A stretch of DNA of 64,000 nucleotides from Saturnia japonica (taxonomy: Eukaryota > Arthropoda > Insecta > Lepidoptera > Saturniidae). Of this stretch, positions 12,503 to 24,227 are shown piece by piece; positions within the stretch are counted from its first letter, which is position 1, and each line of letters begins with the position of its first letter. Position numbers and translations under genes: made by a program. The stretch covers positions 868,001-932,000 of the forward strand of contig CM065323.1 of the NCBI GenBank assembly GCA_033032175.1, in the 5' to 3' direction. Under the pieces are notes generated by a model. The model was given only the letters and a program-made list of their open reading frames with translations, made no database searches and had not been told where the DNA came from.

Positions 12503-12795
12503 TTAGGCAAATTTTATTTTAGAAAAAGAATTAGGGTTCCGTGTAAATAAAAATCAATTCGGAAAAACGACGATTTGGGGCGCTTAAATGGTTTACACTG
12601 ACTAAACTATAAGGGATATATCAAATTAATGTAGTAAAATATTTTAGATCTTAAAAAGATGCACAAAAAGTGAGAGCATATGTCTATCTTCCAAGGATCA
12701 CCCATAATGAGCATTTTCGTCTCTAAAATAACCGAAAGCGGGGTAGCACGATCCGATTCTGTAGTCCACGCGAGCGCAGCCGTGGTCACAGCTAG
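12503..12795 (+). mobile_element. Helitron-like family H, 3' half only
   Basis: From ACTTAGGCAAATTTTATTTT to the CTAG at 12792-12795 this matches the 3' part of 3635-4122 and 35163-35531 (GAATTAGGGTTCCG, CAATTCGG, GGGCGCTTAAATGG, CACAGCTAG). The 5' half with the TCTATA start is absent; see the junction at 12500. Confidence 0.6.
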
Positions 12796-14098
12796 TAAGA
12801 AATTAATTAAACATAAAAATTATGACGCTTATTATCACGTTTGTACAATATGCAGCACAACAAGCTATACAAGGTTTTGTTTTCGAACTAACTATTGATG
12901 TTGTCCTCAAGGGACTTTAACGTCTTCACCAAACGATGTGGCGTACAAGGTACAATGCACGCTGCGGAGAAACGGTTTTTATTTTGAACTTTTATCATTT
13001 AATAACGTTCCACCTGGTGGTAAGGCGTTGACCATCGGGAAATAAAAATCCGTCTTCAGTCACTAATGGATATTTACTACTTTACTGCTACTTCAGGGTG
13101 TTTTTTATGTTTCGTTATTTCAAACGTCGCGGTTGGTGTAATAACATTTTATTTTAAAATGTTGAAACAATAATGGGTGCCTTGATCAGTTTAATAGCGA
13201 TTGTCAGTGGCGGCAACATTATTATGTCGGCTATAACCGGATCTGTCCGGATATAGGTTCGCCGGTAGTAATAACCGGCGGGCAGGCAATCAAATCACCG
13301 GCCGGTGTTACCTGCCGCTCGTTCACTGCCACAGGTGAGAGAACTCAACTAGTTCACTGTATGTGCAAAACTTTCCTATCGGTTGACACGACCATGACAT
13401 GACGTGGGACGTATTTTTTACATATAAATATAGGAGGCAACGCGCCCTTTATTGTTTTCGTTCGTATCTCTATTCTATGTGTCTCGTTATATGAACATAG
13501 TTCATGAAAAATAACGTAAAACATTATAAAAGTCACTGCGACAGTGTTAACAACATCCGTATCAGAATACAGAATCCACAGTTCCATAGTAGTTACTAGG
13601 GGCGCAGAGATGAACTAGTGTCGTTACAATCGGAGAGAGTCAGTTTAATGTATTTTATTGTGACGTAACTAAGTGTCATTGAATGAACTGAATTTTAGTG
13701 CCGCCTCCTTACATTGAAATGAACAATCTGGTCTCACTCATCTATGTCGTCAGCGACGATAATCGTGTTAAACGAGAGTCGTCGGACGACTATAAGATTA
13801 CGTCGGACTCATCGGTCCTTTTTTGACGACGCCGTAATTTTTAAATCCACTTTCAGGGCTAAAGCTGCGCAGTTTTATAAGTTCCCAAGTGTTTCAAAGT
13901 TTGTAAATTTTCTTAAATTGAGTTTTTATCTTTTGCATTTATCGAAGGGAGAACGAATGTTATATTAAAACTTGTTTAGAAGTTTATACGAGTTTCTAAA
14001 CTGAATATATTATATTATGTCTGTGTATGTAGAGCGTGTCTAAATTTAGATAGAAAAATAAAATACAAAGTAAAGCACATATATTAAATTAACTAATA

Positions 14099-15356
14099 GG
14101 TCGCGGAAAAAGTTTCTTCGCATTTTTATATGAAAACTCAAGACATTTTTATCAAAGTTCATTTACGTTTATGTACAGTATATTATATAAGTGCCGTTTT
14201 GTTCGATGTCTTTCTGCCATTTTGTAGGTAGAGACATGATCCCGTTGCTGTAGACACTTTGAGACTTTTGATTAAATAAACGCGACAAATAGTTTTGACA
14301 GACCTCTCTTGGTGTTAACCTTACAGAACCTAAATAATTCTGAAGAGACCGAAACAGGTGAATATCTGAAGGTGCAAGGTCAGGGCTATATGGTGGATGC
14401 ACTAACACCTCCCAGCCAAACTCTCTTAATTTTTGCCGAGTGGCTAAAGATGTGTGTGGTCTAGCGTTATCGAGATGAAAGACTACACCCTTCCTGTTGA
14501 TCAATTCCGGCCGCTTTCTTTAATCTCATCAGTTGTTGGCAGTAGAGATCCGTATCGATGGTTTTGCCGGTTGGTAAAAGCTCATAATGAACAATGCCCT
14601 TCCAGTCCTACCATACGCACAGCATCACCTTATTTCGAGTTAGCCCAGATTTAGCCACAGTCTGTGAAGCCTGGCTGACATTAGACCACGACCTTTTTCG
14701 CACGTTCTTGTCGTACGTGATCCACTTCCCATCGCCAGTTATCAATCTCTTCAAAAACGGCTCGGTTTCATTACGCCTTAATAATGAATCAATCGCAAAT
14801 GAGTACACGATTCATTGGGTTTCTTTCAGTGAGCTCGTGTGGCACCCAAATATCGAGCTTTTTGGTATAGCCAGCTTTCTTCAAATGAGTTAAAACTGTT
14901 TTGTGTTCAATTTCCAGTTCTTCAGCTACATCGTAACTACTGATATGCCGATCTTGCTCCACTTTTTCAAAAATGTCGTCCATTTTATTCGTAACAGGGC
15001 GACCAGAGCGAGGTGCCTCTTTAACATCAAAATTTTCGGACTGAAACGTTTGAACCAACTTTGTGCTACTCTTACTGACACTGCATTAGGTCCATAAACA
15101 TCACAAATATTTTCGCTGCTTGAGTTGCATTTTTGTCTTTTTTGTAAAAATATTTTAAAATGTGTCGAATTTCTTTATTAGATTCACTCATTTTTACAGA
15201 AAGAAAAACAAATGAAAAATAGCGGGAAACAACTTTTTTTATTTGAAATGTAGACTTTTTAATGGTACCAAAACCATCCAGATACAAATAGTACATCCAA
15301 AGAAATTTTATAACAACTTTATACCTACGTAATACGAAAATACTTTTTCCCCGACC
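14099..15356 (-). mobile_element. mariner transposon (D,D34D), defective
   Basis: The 1,258-bp element is bounded by inverted repeats, GGTCGCGGAAAAAGTTTCTT from 14099 and GGTCGGGGAAAAAGTATTTT read inward from 15356, with TA at 14097-14098 and 15357-15358. Size and terminal design are those of a complete mariner. The transposase on the minus strand is broken, so it is a fossil. TIR divergence (about 75-80% over 30 bp) suggests it is older than the Tc1 copy at 24228. Confidence 0.9.
14169..15191 (-). pseudogene. mariner transposase, broken
   Basis: The minus-strand start at 15191 gives MSESNKEIRHILKYFYKK, close to mariner N-termini. Then come FDVKEAPRSGRPV and VEQDRHISSYDVAEELEI (paired HTH domain), the WVPHEL linker motif, the first catalytic block ITGDGKW (GDEKW expected, so Glu is replaced by Gly), the second block HLDNARPH, and the third SPDLAPSD. 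The last two Asp are separated by exactly 34 residues, the mariner D34D signature. The total span of 341 codons matches a full-length transposase. There is a frameshift near 15090, a TGG to TAG stop just after MLCVW near 14605, and another frame break near 14510. The product cannot be made. Confidence 0.88.
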
Positions 15357-16029
15357 TAAAATATACATGTACTTAACTCAGTGCTATTCAGTAAAGTATT
15401 ATTTGCTTAATACCCCATATGTATTATACCTACTCTTTTATTTTTGTGTTCTCCTGGTACAAAAACACCACAAGGGTTGATCCCCATTAAATGGTGTTTG
15501 TTAGACAGAGATAGAATGCAAAGTGTGATACAGAGACATGGTTATGGTTACGCCTGCTTGTTTTTATTACATGGGCGTTTTGAAAAAAAGAAAAAAACCT
15601 CGCATGTCGCGTTGCACATAGACACGTAGATCTAAACATGTGTTTTTTACTTACATTTTAGTTTTTTTTAGCTATTTTTCATGTTCTCTGTTGACACCAT
15701 TGTGAAGGATACAATAGGCTTGGGTACCAGGCGCGCAACGGCCATACATAGATTGACCGATTGCGCAAATTGAATGTCCGTCGAACACGGCACGGCGACA
15801 ACTCCCCTATTGTATTCAGCGGCTTTTCATCGGGCTTGATCACGTAATGTTCCAGTCATTTAGAAAGTTGGAAATAAGATACATATTAATAGTAATTGTT
15901 AACTGATTACATTTGATACCTACTTTGTAATACCACTACCATCTTTATTGTTTATTTATAAGCCAAGTATAACCGAAAATTAACGATAGTTTTGAGCGTT
16001 TTTTTATTTGTTTCGTCTAAATGCAAATG

Positions 16030-16310
16030 CCTGCAATGCTGGCTTAGCTGGTAGCGTGTTCGGACTCCGCGTCGAGCTTTCGGTGAAGGAAAACATCGTG
16101 ATAAAACCATAGCATGGTAGTAGGGCTTTTTCTAATGCCCGCCTGGCTAGCTACCACCCTCAAATTGAAACTCTGTCGCTAAGCTCCAACAGGTGTGTTC
16201 CGGCAGCTGCATTCGAGAGCCAGTCTTCCACTAGGCTTAGCGTGCTACCATCTTGGGTCACATCGTCACTTAAGATCAGTTGGGAGTGTGGCAACAACGA
16301 TTAAAAAAAA
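16030..16310 (+). mobile_element. tRNA-like SINE (family 2)
   Basis: A degenerate tRNA-like head (GGCTTAGCTGGTAGCGTG), the CTTTCGGTGAAGGAAAAC linker, GGTAGTAGGGCTTTT, CCGCCTGGCTAGCTACC, TCTGTCGCTAAGCTC, GGTGTGTTCCGGCAGCTGC and a terminal GGGTCACATCGTCACTTAA segment make the longest copy in the window. Copies at 9625-9785 and 19230-19375 share only the 5' half. The order and repetition support an interspersed SINE; I did not find a clear target duplication. Confidence 0.6.
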
Positions 16311-16850
16311 ATCTTATTCAGTTAGGTGCCATGGTACACCGACAGTGTTTGTGGTGACATATTTTGAAATTGAGTACGTGGTCTAACTAAGCAAGCATTA
16401 TAAAACCCTAGTATAATATAAAATTAGTAGAATCGCGTACTCAGTCGACTACTGCAGAGAACAATCGGGATCTTTGAAACGGCCGAAACAACTGACTTCA
16501 TTGAGTTCACAATTAAAAACTTTAAATCTAAACTACAGTCTTTAACACTGCAATATTTATAACAAAATTATATCAAAATAAAATTAACAATATGTATTTT
16601 AATTCTGAATTTTGCATTTGAAGTCTAGTATATCTTTACACTAACCCACATAATATAAAAATTGGTCGATCAAACAACATTACACACACTAAGAGTAATA
16701 GCAAACCATGTCAGTAGGTTCATAACTAGATTTAATCTATGATGTAAACAACTTGACTCCTGTAATTTGTCATTGCCTTTAGTTGTGTATCAATTTATTG
16801 AACCTCTAAAACAGTCGTAACAACATGTATATCACAATGTTCTGTTGCAG

Positions 16851-16955
16851 TTGGTGGGCGGCGAGTTTGACATGGAGTTGAACTTCGTGATCCAGGACGC
16901 GCAAAACATACAACACATGCTGGAACTGTTGGACCACTGCCCGCCAAGCCTACAA
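16851..16955 (+). CDS. rg: Neurobeachin/rugose internal exon a (35 codons)
   Basis: This exon encodes part of the N-terminal armadillo-like region of neurobeachin, a large BEACH-WD40 scaffold and A-kinase anchor that works in membrane traffic and synapse formation (Drosophila rugose). The exon starts after TTCTGTTGCAG and ends before GTATGT, is 105 nt in phase 0/0, and reads [18 protein letters not shown] then [12 protein letters not shown]. This matches the animal neurobeachin segment [24 protein letters not shown] almost residue for residue. The next residues of the family (AEIW) open the exon at 32180. The minus-strand ORF at 16795-16980 is its shadow. Identification is firm; orthology within the LRBA/NBEA pair follows from insects having a single rugose gene. 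Confidence 0.97.
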
Positions 16956-19229
16956 GTATGTGTTCACGATAACAAAACAATTATCGAACTATTTTCATGC
17001 GTTTTCAATGCAACTGAATGACTATCAAATAATTCTAAGACTCTAAGCAATACTTACCAAAAATGTGCTATAAACTACCAAAAACAGTAAAGAGTAAATT
17101 AATGCGCTATTAATATCTATCAAATGTTGTGGCTGGGTTAGGTTAGGTTAGAATTGCGATAAGAAACAGCGGGAGATGGCCATTATACCGGCCGGCGAGG
17201 GCCAGATACTAATAGTATTGAATCTCTGGTGGTAATTTACTATTCTCGGTGATCATTTACTATTTCTGGCTTAACGATTTGTTTGGATTCATAATATGCT
17301 TTTAATATGATAGCAAAATGTAAAATTGTTGCTTATAATTGGAACGAAGTTCCTTGGCGTAAGTTTTACGAATTTGAGCCAACGGGAAAAGTGTCCGATC
17401 CGACCGACAATTTTGCTATAGTTCGTTACATATGATGAATAAATGGTAACAACTTATCCCCAGACACATTGGGTTTTAAAAAAAAAGTGGTTTTAATTTT
17501 AGCGATAATTTCCAATTTTTTTTTCGGTTTTATTTTTACTCTATCTGGTGATCAGTTAAACACAAGCCAATGTATACTTAGACGACTCCGTCCGTATTTC
17601 TTAATAATGCTATAAAATTTCGAAAAATAAAAACCGTGAGAGTATTTTTTTATAACTTTTTTGTCGTCGTTGATCCTTGGGTTTATTTTTTATGGGCGCT
17701 AGGACGCGACTCCGATGAGAGGTAATCTTAGAGTTATTGAGTTGAGCTCCTCAAATTTCATGGCACCTTAGTAACGATTTACATCAGGTTTAACCCTTAT
17801 ATCCTTCCTCCTATTTTAGTGGAGTAATTTTTAAATATTTGTAGAAAGTACCTTGCAGAATTCTTATTTATTATAAGAATTAAGTGAAACATAGAATTGA
17901 ATTAGTTTTAACTAATTTCTGTACAAGTATTATTATAAAAATATAAAATTTATCTTTTTTTTATATATAATAAATCCACATCGGGGCCTACTTACGCAGT
18001 GTGCCCAAAGATTAGCAAAATGATCATCACCTTTTGATGGTCTTACGTGGACTCGAACGAAAACGCCTTGCAATGTCTTTGTAAGAAGGCTGCCAAAACA
18101 ACTCAAATCTTATCTAACTATATTAAACGTACTATATCTATTAAATGAAATAGAAAAACTATTTTCTGTTAAACATTTTCAGCTAAAAACATCCATTTCT
18201 ATATTATATTGAGGTTTAAAATGTATCCCTGGTTGAAAAGGGTACATACACACAATCCGCGAATCATCGCCCCCTTGGTATTTCTTAACGAGGTACATCC
18301 TCTCGATACCCATGCCACCCTGGTAGCAGACCGAATTTGAATAGAAGGGTTAAAAAGCTGTCGTCTAAAATGAAAAAAAAGGGTTTTTGATGTGACCAAT
18401 CGCAAGACTTGTTTACATTAATTAGGTTATTTATTTTTGTATTTATTATTTAATCATTCCAAGTTTCGAAAATTTTATGATGATATTGCTTAATACACGT
18501 AGGAGTTCCTGAAAATATTTTTTTCAAATTATTAAAGTGCCCAGTATATATTATATATAACTATGTATATCAGTTTTGTTGTGTCGTAACAATTTAAAGT
18601 TATGATTTGAAGGTGTTGTAATTTTAATGTCTGTCATCATAAAGTAGAAATGAAACCCTAAAATTTCCCACAGACACCAGGCTAACAGAAAGCTGAGATG
18701 GCATTTCATCCCTGTGTAATAGAATCGTGCACTATTAATATGACAAAACATTTTAATAGTGGTTCTACTGATAAAGTTAATAAATATTCAGAGTAAATAA
18801 AACTTAACATTATTTTATTTCTCAGCAATTCTTTTTATACATGTAATTCTAGAAGACGTTGTATATTCATGTTGAAATAAATAAACCAGACGGAGAAATA
18901 ATGTAGCGATCAAGACAAAAAGTAAAGACATCTCGATAGAGACGGGCTCTTGTCTACCGTTGTTTTATCATTTTATTGATAGAAGTCGAATTTAATAGAT
19001 GTTGTTACTCGTAATCTATTTCGCTTTGTGTGTATTATTATGAAAGTATTTTAACATAAAATATGTTTATTCTTACATAAGAAATTAAAGCTTTTGCAAA
19101 TTATTGAATGCGAATTCTTAAAGTAATTCTTGATTATTATTTTGTTTCATTATCGTTTATGGGTTTAGCGTTTTCGCCACAATCTAGTCATAAGTGACGA
19201 TATGGACCAAGATGGGTAATACGCTGAGT

Positions 19230-19375
19230 CTAGTGGAAGACCAGTGGCGTTAGAAAAAGTCCTACCATCATGTTTTCCTTCACCGAAAGCTTCAGCTCAT
19301 TGCAGGGATTCTAACTCACGTCGATCGACGTGATGTCTGTACACGCTACCACTGCGCCATCATTGCTTCAAAAAC
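19230..19375 (-). mobile_element. tRNA-like SINE (family 2) fragment
   Basis: On the minus strand: GCGCAGTGGTAGCGTGTACA head, ACGTGAGTTAGAATCCCTG, then the CTTTCGGTGAAGGAAAAC linker and ATGGTAGGACTTTTTC, as in 16030-16310. The 3' body is missing. Confidence 0.5.
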
Positions 19376-21445
19376 TCATTTAATATTTTTATTACTTTAT
19401 ATTTCGATATTATTATGTTACAAATATTCGCCGTGTGACCGAATAATTTAAAGGACAATAATTGTCATCCTCGGGTCCTAGGTATGTGTGGTTCTCCATT
19501 AATCGTTTCTCTACTGGACATATACGGATAAGACTTGGGACAAGTAAGCGAGTCTTTAAATTATTCCTTCTTATTGTGTATAAAGTAAGCCTTTAGTTTA
19601 AGGACCGATTTATCGATCCTCATAATATAAAAATATGTCTAATAAATGCATAATGAACGAATACAGTTATTTAGTTGTTTATCAGTCTAAGTAGTTGTTT
19701 TTATTCACATACGATTATTTTGACATTAACAATTTGTTAAACTTGTTTGAAGTACAACGAGAAGTTTTTGTCGCTTGACCATATTTTCAATTTTGTGTTT
19801 TAAGAAGGATATACTCATGGCCCAATTTAATTTATTTTTTTATATTAATATATTTAACAATTTATGAGGATTACGTGTAGTACTCAAAATACTAATACCG
19901 GTACCTTTTCTTAACCTAAACCGTTAATTATTACCAACTAATATAATGTAGTTAGTTGACCATAGATTACAATATAAAATTCCAAAAATAAATCGACAGT
20001 ACCGTAAGTAAATACGTTTTTTTATTATTATATATTTTTGCTTCACAAAAATCCTTGTATTTTTACTAAACAGTAGCAAGAATAACAAAACTCTCATAAA
20101 ATAAATAAAGGAAAAATAATAAATTGCTTCGCAGTTTGCTTGTTGCTTGCTTGCCCCTGGTACTTGCGCAATTTTTACCAGGCTTGCAGAAGGCGTGAAA
20201 TTTGTTTTTCTACGCCAGTTCTAATTAAGTGATACATCACGCTTTGCTATAGGAAGTGGCGAAGAGCTCGTCTACTACTCACGCAAGTGATGGACGACGC
20301 GACGCGCCGGAACACTGGGGAATTCGCAAAGTCATCTTATGAGATGTTTTTCTCTACGGACGTGCCAGTTCACGTCCGGGGATCGGTCGTGGTTTTTAGC
20401 CATCGCAGATTGTACTTTTATTAGCTATTATTAACGGCTACTTGCTAGTGGTTAATCGCTCGATATTAATTATTTTGGTTAATGTTTATGTCCACTGCTG
20501 ATGAATGTTGTTTTTTTTATACTACGGTTTTTTATTCAACATGTAGGCACGGGTGTTGTCTTTTTCGGATATGATAGAGACTTGTATATTACACCGACTA
20601 TAAACGTATCGGAAATCGGACACTGTAGCTACACATGATTTCTTATTTTTCCCCAGTTGTAGTGGATAACACGTTAGGTTTAAAAAAGGGAACTGGGTTT
20701 CTCAAGTACAGCGACTACAATTTACCAGTAGGTCGACAGATTTCCAATTTGAGTATTAAGAAAATATTCATCCACTATACTGTGACTTCCTAGCGGTGTT
20801 TTCCTCACATATTTCGATAGTGTCCCAGTGAGCTACCACGGTACTAGATAATTGGTAACATACATGGTTATCAAAATTTTACAACTTGTTACTCTAAATT
20901 AAGCTTTAAATTTAAACAATCTAAAACAGACTGTTTTGTTGAAAACAAATGAGATGTGTGAAGTTTCTCGCAGCCGAGTTTCTTTCCTTTTAGCAGCAAA
21001 CTTTTGTTTATGGTACTTAATCATTATCTTTGTTAAATCGCGGGCTCGTTACGCGAAGCAAACGTGAGTTGTGAGACGTTGATGAGGCGTCAACAAAGTT
21101 TCGCCTGATAATGAACTAAGAAGCGTGCCGAAATCATAGGAAATCCATCCATAAAGCCTTGACGTGTTTGTGAGCGTTGCCGGATTTGTTAACTGAATGA
21201 AAATTTTATCATGCAACGTATATGTTCATTATTGCATCATAGGGAACTTAGTGTATTTATTTTAATGGTTAATTTAATTTTCTTAAGTATGTAGATAATC
21301 TTGCTACACGAGCTGTTAAAAAAACGAATTGCGTTTTCAATTATCTAAAGTTTGGTGAAAAAATGTTCATCATTAATGTTTTTCACCTTGTAACACTTGA
21401 TCTACTAAAAGGAATAACTTGTTATTAAAAAAAAAAATTATGTAA

Positions 21446-22094
21446 TCTATACTAATATAATAAAGCGGAAAAGTTTTTTTGTTTGTTTATTTAATCTGTT
21501 AGCTAATCTCTGGAACTACTAGTCGGATTCAATTTTTTTTTTGTATATGATAGCCAGACTCTCGGGGAATAGTATAAGCTATTTAAGATTAGGCTACAAC
21601 TCTCAAGTAGCCTTCAATATTGATTTATGTTACGTAAGTCGGAAGTCGAGGCCTTCCCGAATTGCTTTAACCGCGTGCGTTGGCGCAATCGTTAATGATA
21701 CGGAAATACAATGTTCTACAATAATATTCGATTTTAGTTTATCTAAGAAAAAGTCAGTGATAGCATATGCCTATCTCTTATACATGAGCCACAATAAAGT
21801 ATTTTGTGACAAAGATTTCTTGAAAACTAAAAAGTGATTTATAGGTATTATTTTTGGACATGACTTATTAATCATTACAAAAAAAAAGTTACTTCATCAT
21901 AAAGACAATTTTATAAAGTTAAATGTATGTTATTTGGACACACACATATTATAGTTTGGGAGATAATGAAAAATTTAAATTATTTGTACTTGCGGGACGT
22001 ACAATAAAATAAAATAATTAAAATTATGGGTGCGTTGGCGGCGCGGTGTTTGTCGGATAAAATTAACACGGGTGAAACCGCGGGGCTGAGCTAG
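21446..22094 (+). mobile_element. Non-autonomous Helitron-like element (family T)
   Basis: It starts TCTATACTAATATAATAAAG, has AGCTAATCTCTGGAACTACT near the start, and ends ACACGGGTGAAACCGCGGGG then GAGCTAG. A minus-strand copy of its 3' half lies at 29514-31165. TC start, CTAG end and absence of target duplication suit a Helitron. The 98-codon ORF at 21541 is chance. Confidence 0.65.
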
Positions 22095-22979
22095 TAATAG
22101 TAATATTTGGATATTAGGTATGTTTGCACTATTTTACAAGTTTACAATGACCTATAGAACTTATTTTAATAATTATGTATCATACTAAGAAAGATCACAA
22201 AATGTTTATTTATTTAATAACCATTAATATACTTAATTTGGTTTAGTATTGCAGTTTATGGACATAGCAAACGTCTCTCTGTACGGAATAAATACCCGTG
22301 TTATTATTTGAAAAAGTTACCGTAATTATTTTTGAAGTGTACCGCATCTCGCAACGAGAGCCGCCAAAATAAAAATTCTTTCTCGTAAAATTCCACGGTT
22401 TTCACGAGTGAATTGTGCGAATTCCTACAGAACTTGTGATTTCGCTGAGATTGTTCCGCTAACGGTTGAAGAATGTAATATAATTACAAGCCGGCTCGTT
22501 AGAGAGCTCGTCCTTCTCTTACCTTTGTGTGTAGATCTCACGGGCTAGGCTGTGCGATGCGCTTTTACACTTTGTGTGTTGATATTTTGAAAACATTTTT
22601 TTTCTGTCGTAACTCAATAAGCTTACTTCATAATGTGCTCTGAAATTGTTACATCTTTTGAATGAACATCTATTTTCGTTATGTTAGTAGTTCATAATAA
22701 AAGCATGAGTGGCAGGTAACATTGGTTTTTATATGTTGATTTGTTAGGAAACTTTTGTAAAAACAGCGATAATGAGCATAGTTGTTTGAGAGCCCGGGAC
22801 AACTGCAACACCACGAGTATTAACTGTTATGTTGGAGATAGTTTTTCAGTCCCTTCATAAAGAGCCCCGTGAAGGACAACCATGCTGTGAAATCCATTCC
22901 ACAACTATAGCGTACTGTTATAATAGGGTTCAAGATTATGTTTAAAAAAAAACTAATTTAATTAAATATAAAGAAAATG

Positions 22980-23297
22980 CTTCGTTAGCTTAGTGGTCGT
23001 AAGCGCTACTGCTATGATCGAGGTCCTGGGTTCGAATTCCAGGTAGAGTAAAGTGTTATCCAATAACACTTCACTAACCCAAAAAAAAACCTTGGGTTTT
23101 GGGAAAAACCCAAGGTTTTCCCTATGAAATGCTCAGTAGCAGCTCGGAGTTTGGCTTTGTGACCGATTAATGGCAATAGGATCGCCCCCTATTACATGGG
23201 ACCTAAAAACATACGTGGCGAACTGTGGGTGTACAGTATACCTCTGCCTAACCCTTCGGGGAATACAGGCGTGATGGTATGTTATGTTATGTTATGT
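22980..23297 (+). mobile_element. Full-length tRNA-derived SINE (family 1) with 13-bp target-site duplication
   Basis: The head reads like a tRNA gene (TTAGCTTAGTGGTCGTAAGC A-box region, GGTTCGAATTCC B-box near 23029-23040), so Pol III could have driven it. The body contains an AACCTTGGGTTTTGGGAAAA hairpin with its complement and the CTGCCTAACCCTTCGGGGAA module. The tail is (TATGT)4. A perfect duplication TATAAAGAAAATG at 22967-22979 and 23298-23310 fixes both ends. It is the best copy in the window and defines the family also seen at 1887-2149 and 43776-43881. Confidence 0.92.
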
Positions 23298-24227
23298 TAT
23301 AAAGAAAATGTATTAGAAATAATCGAACTTTTTATAAACTTATGTCGCGAGTGCGTGGTTTCAAGGATAGGCGATGAATGACTGGGTAATGGATCGAGAG
23401 ACGAAAGGAAGGGAGTGAGAATGGTGAGTCAACGGTATAGGCAGCTGACTAGGCTAGAAACGGTACAATCGAAAGACATATAACAGTACGTGACAAGACG
23501 GTTTTAGAGAACCGTGTTGTATTGATACTTAGTTTAGTTTCTTTTAAATATTATGAGTTTAACTTTGAGGTCTATAAAAATAAGACTCTTACGAACTACG
23601 ACGCATTTATGTTGGACTTATAAAATATATAACAAACTTTATCAATTTCATGACGCTACAAATCCCAACAGTTTTTATTGCAAAATAATTTCATGTACTT
23701 ACATGTACAAAAAATTAACGAAAATAGCCAAGCGCATATTATAATTAATGTAATTAAAATTACCATTGCGAGAGAATTTAAGAGCTAGCATGGTTAATTT
23801 TAACGTAAAAATATAACATTTCACGCGTAGGCCGCGGCGCGCCCTCCGTCGCATAACACTCACTACAGGCTCTATTTAACGCGAGTTTTGAAAATGAAAA
23901 TTTCTGTAGCTTTGTATTTTTGTAGCTTGTTACCATCGTGTGGCGTTAAGTCAATACGGACGAATAAACTCGCCAACAACGGAATTACGCTTTAATACGT
24001 TTCGTGTTGGTACCGCGCCGCGCCTCGACGGAGTCGTTTTAACTTTTTAACTTCCTCACTCGGGTTGTTCCTGAGCTCGTTTCTGCTTGATATTGTAACC
24101 GCGGTCATTTTCGGTTTCCATTGCGTTTACCGATTTTGTTTCTGTGCTAATTTTTAATTATAATAATTGTATGTTTAATATTCAATTGTACTGAAATTTA
24201 CTTTCTGTGGGTTTATTCCTAAAAATA

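Larger units (their letters stand above)
1..16850 (+). other. rg: Neurobeachin/rugose intron (5' part, upstream of first visible exon)
   Basis: The exon at 16851 begins at a splice acceptor in phase 0, so this stretch is read as intron; its 5' end is outside the window. Identified repeats are listed separately. I see no recognisable gene or repeat in about 640-1710, 2320-3630, 4990-5360, 6600-8080, 8980-9620, 10690-12310, 12800-14095 and 15360-16030; these are AT-rich with only short spurious ORFs. An exon for the conserved segment just before the GGEFD motif was looked for and not found. Confidence 0.6.

Noticed and set aside
13200..13330. CCGG-rich palindromic cluster as a regulatory or mobile element
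   Set aside because: Several short palindromes (CCGGATCTGTCCGG, CCGGCCGG), but no second copy, end structure or ORF; left unassigned.
13744..13968. 74-codon ORF (MSSATIIVLNESRRTTIRLR)
   Set aside because: No recognisable family, no splice or expression signal; chance ORF.
1..16850. Upstream neurobeachin coding exon
   Set aside because: I looked for the segment that precedes GGEFD in the family and saw no plus-strand match with splice borders; it may be outside the window or missed by eye.
17133..17150. Interstitial telomeric repeat (TTAGG)n
   Set aside because: Only three units of GTTAG/TTAGG; too short to mean a telomere relic, and such runs are frequent in insect DNA.
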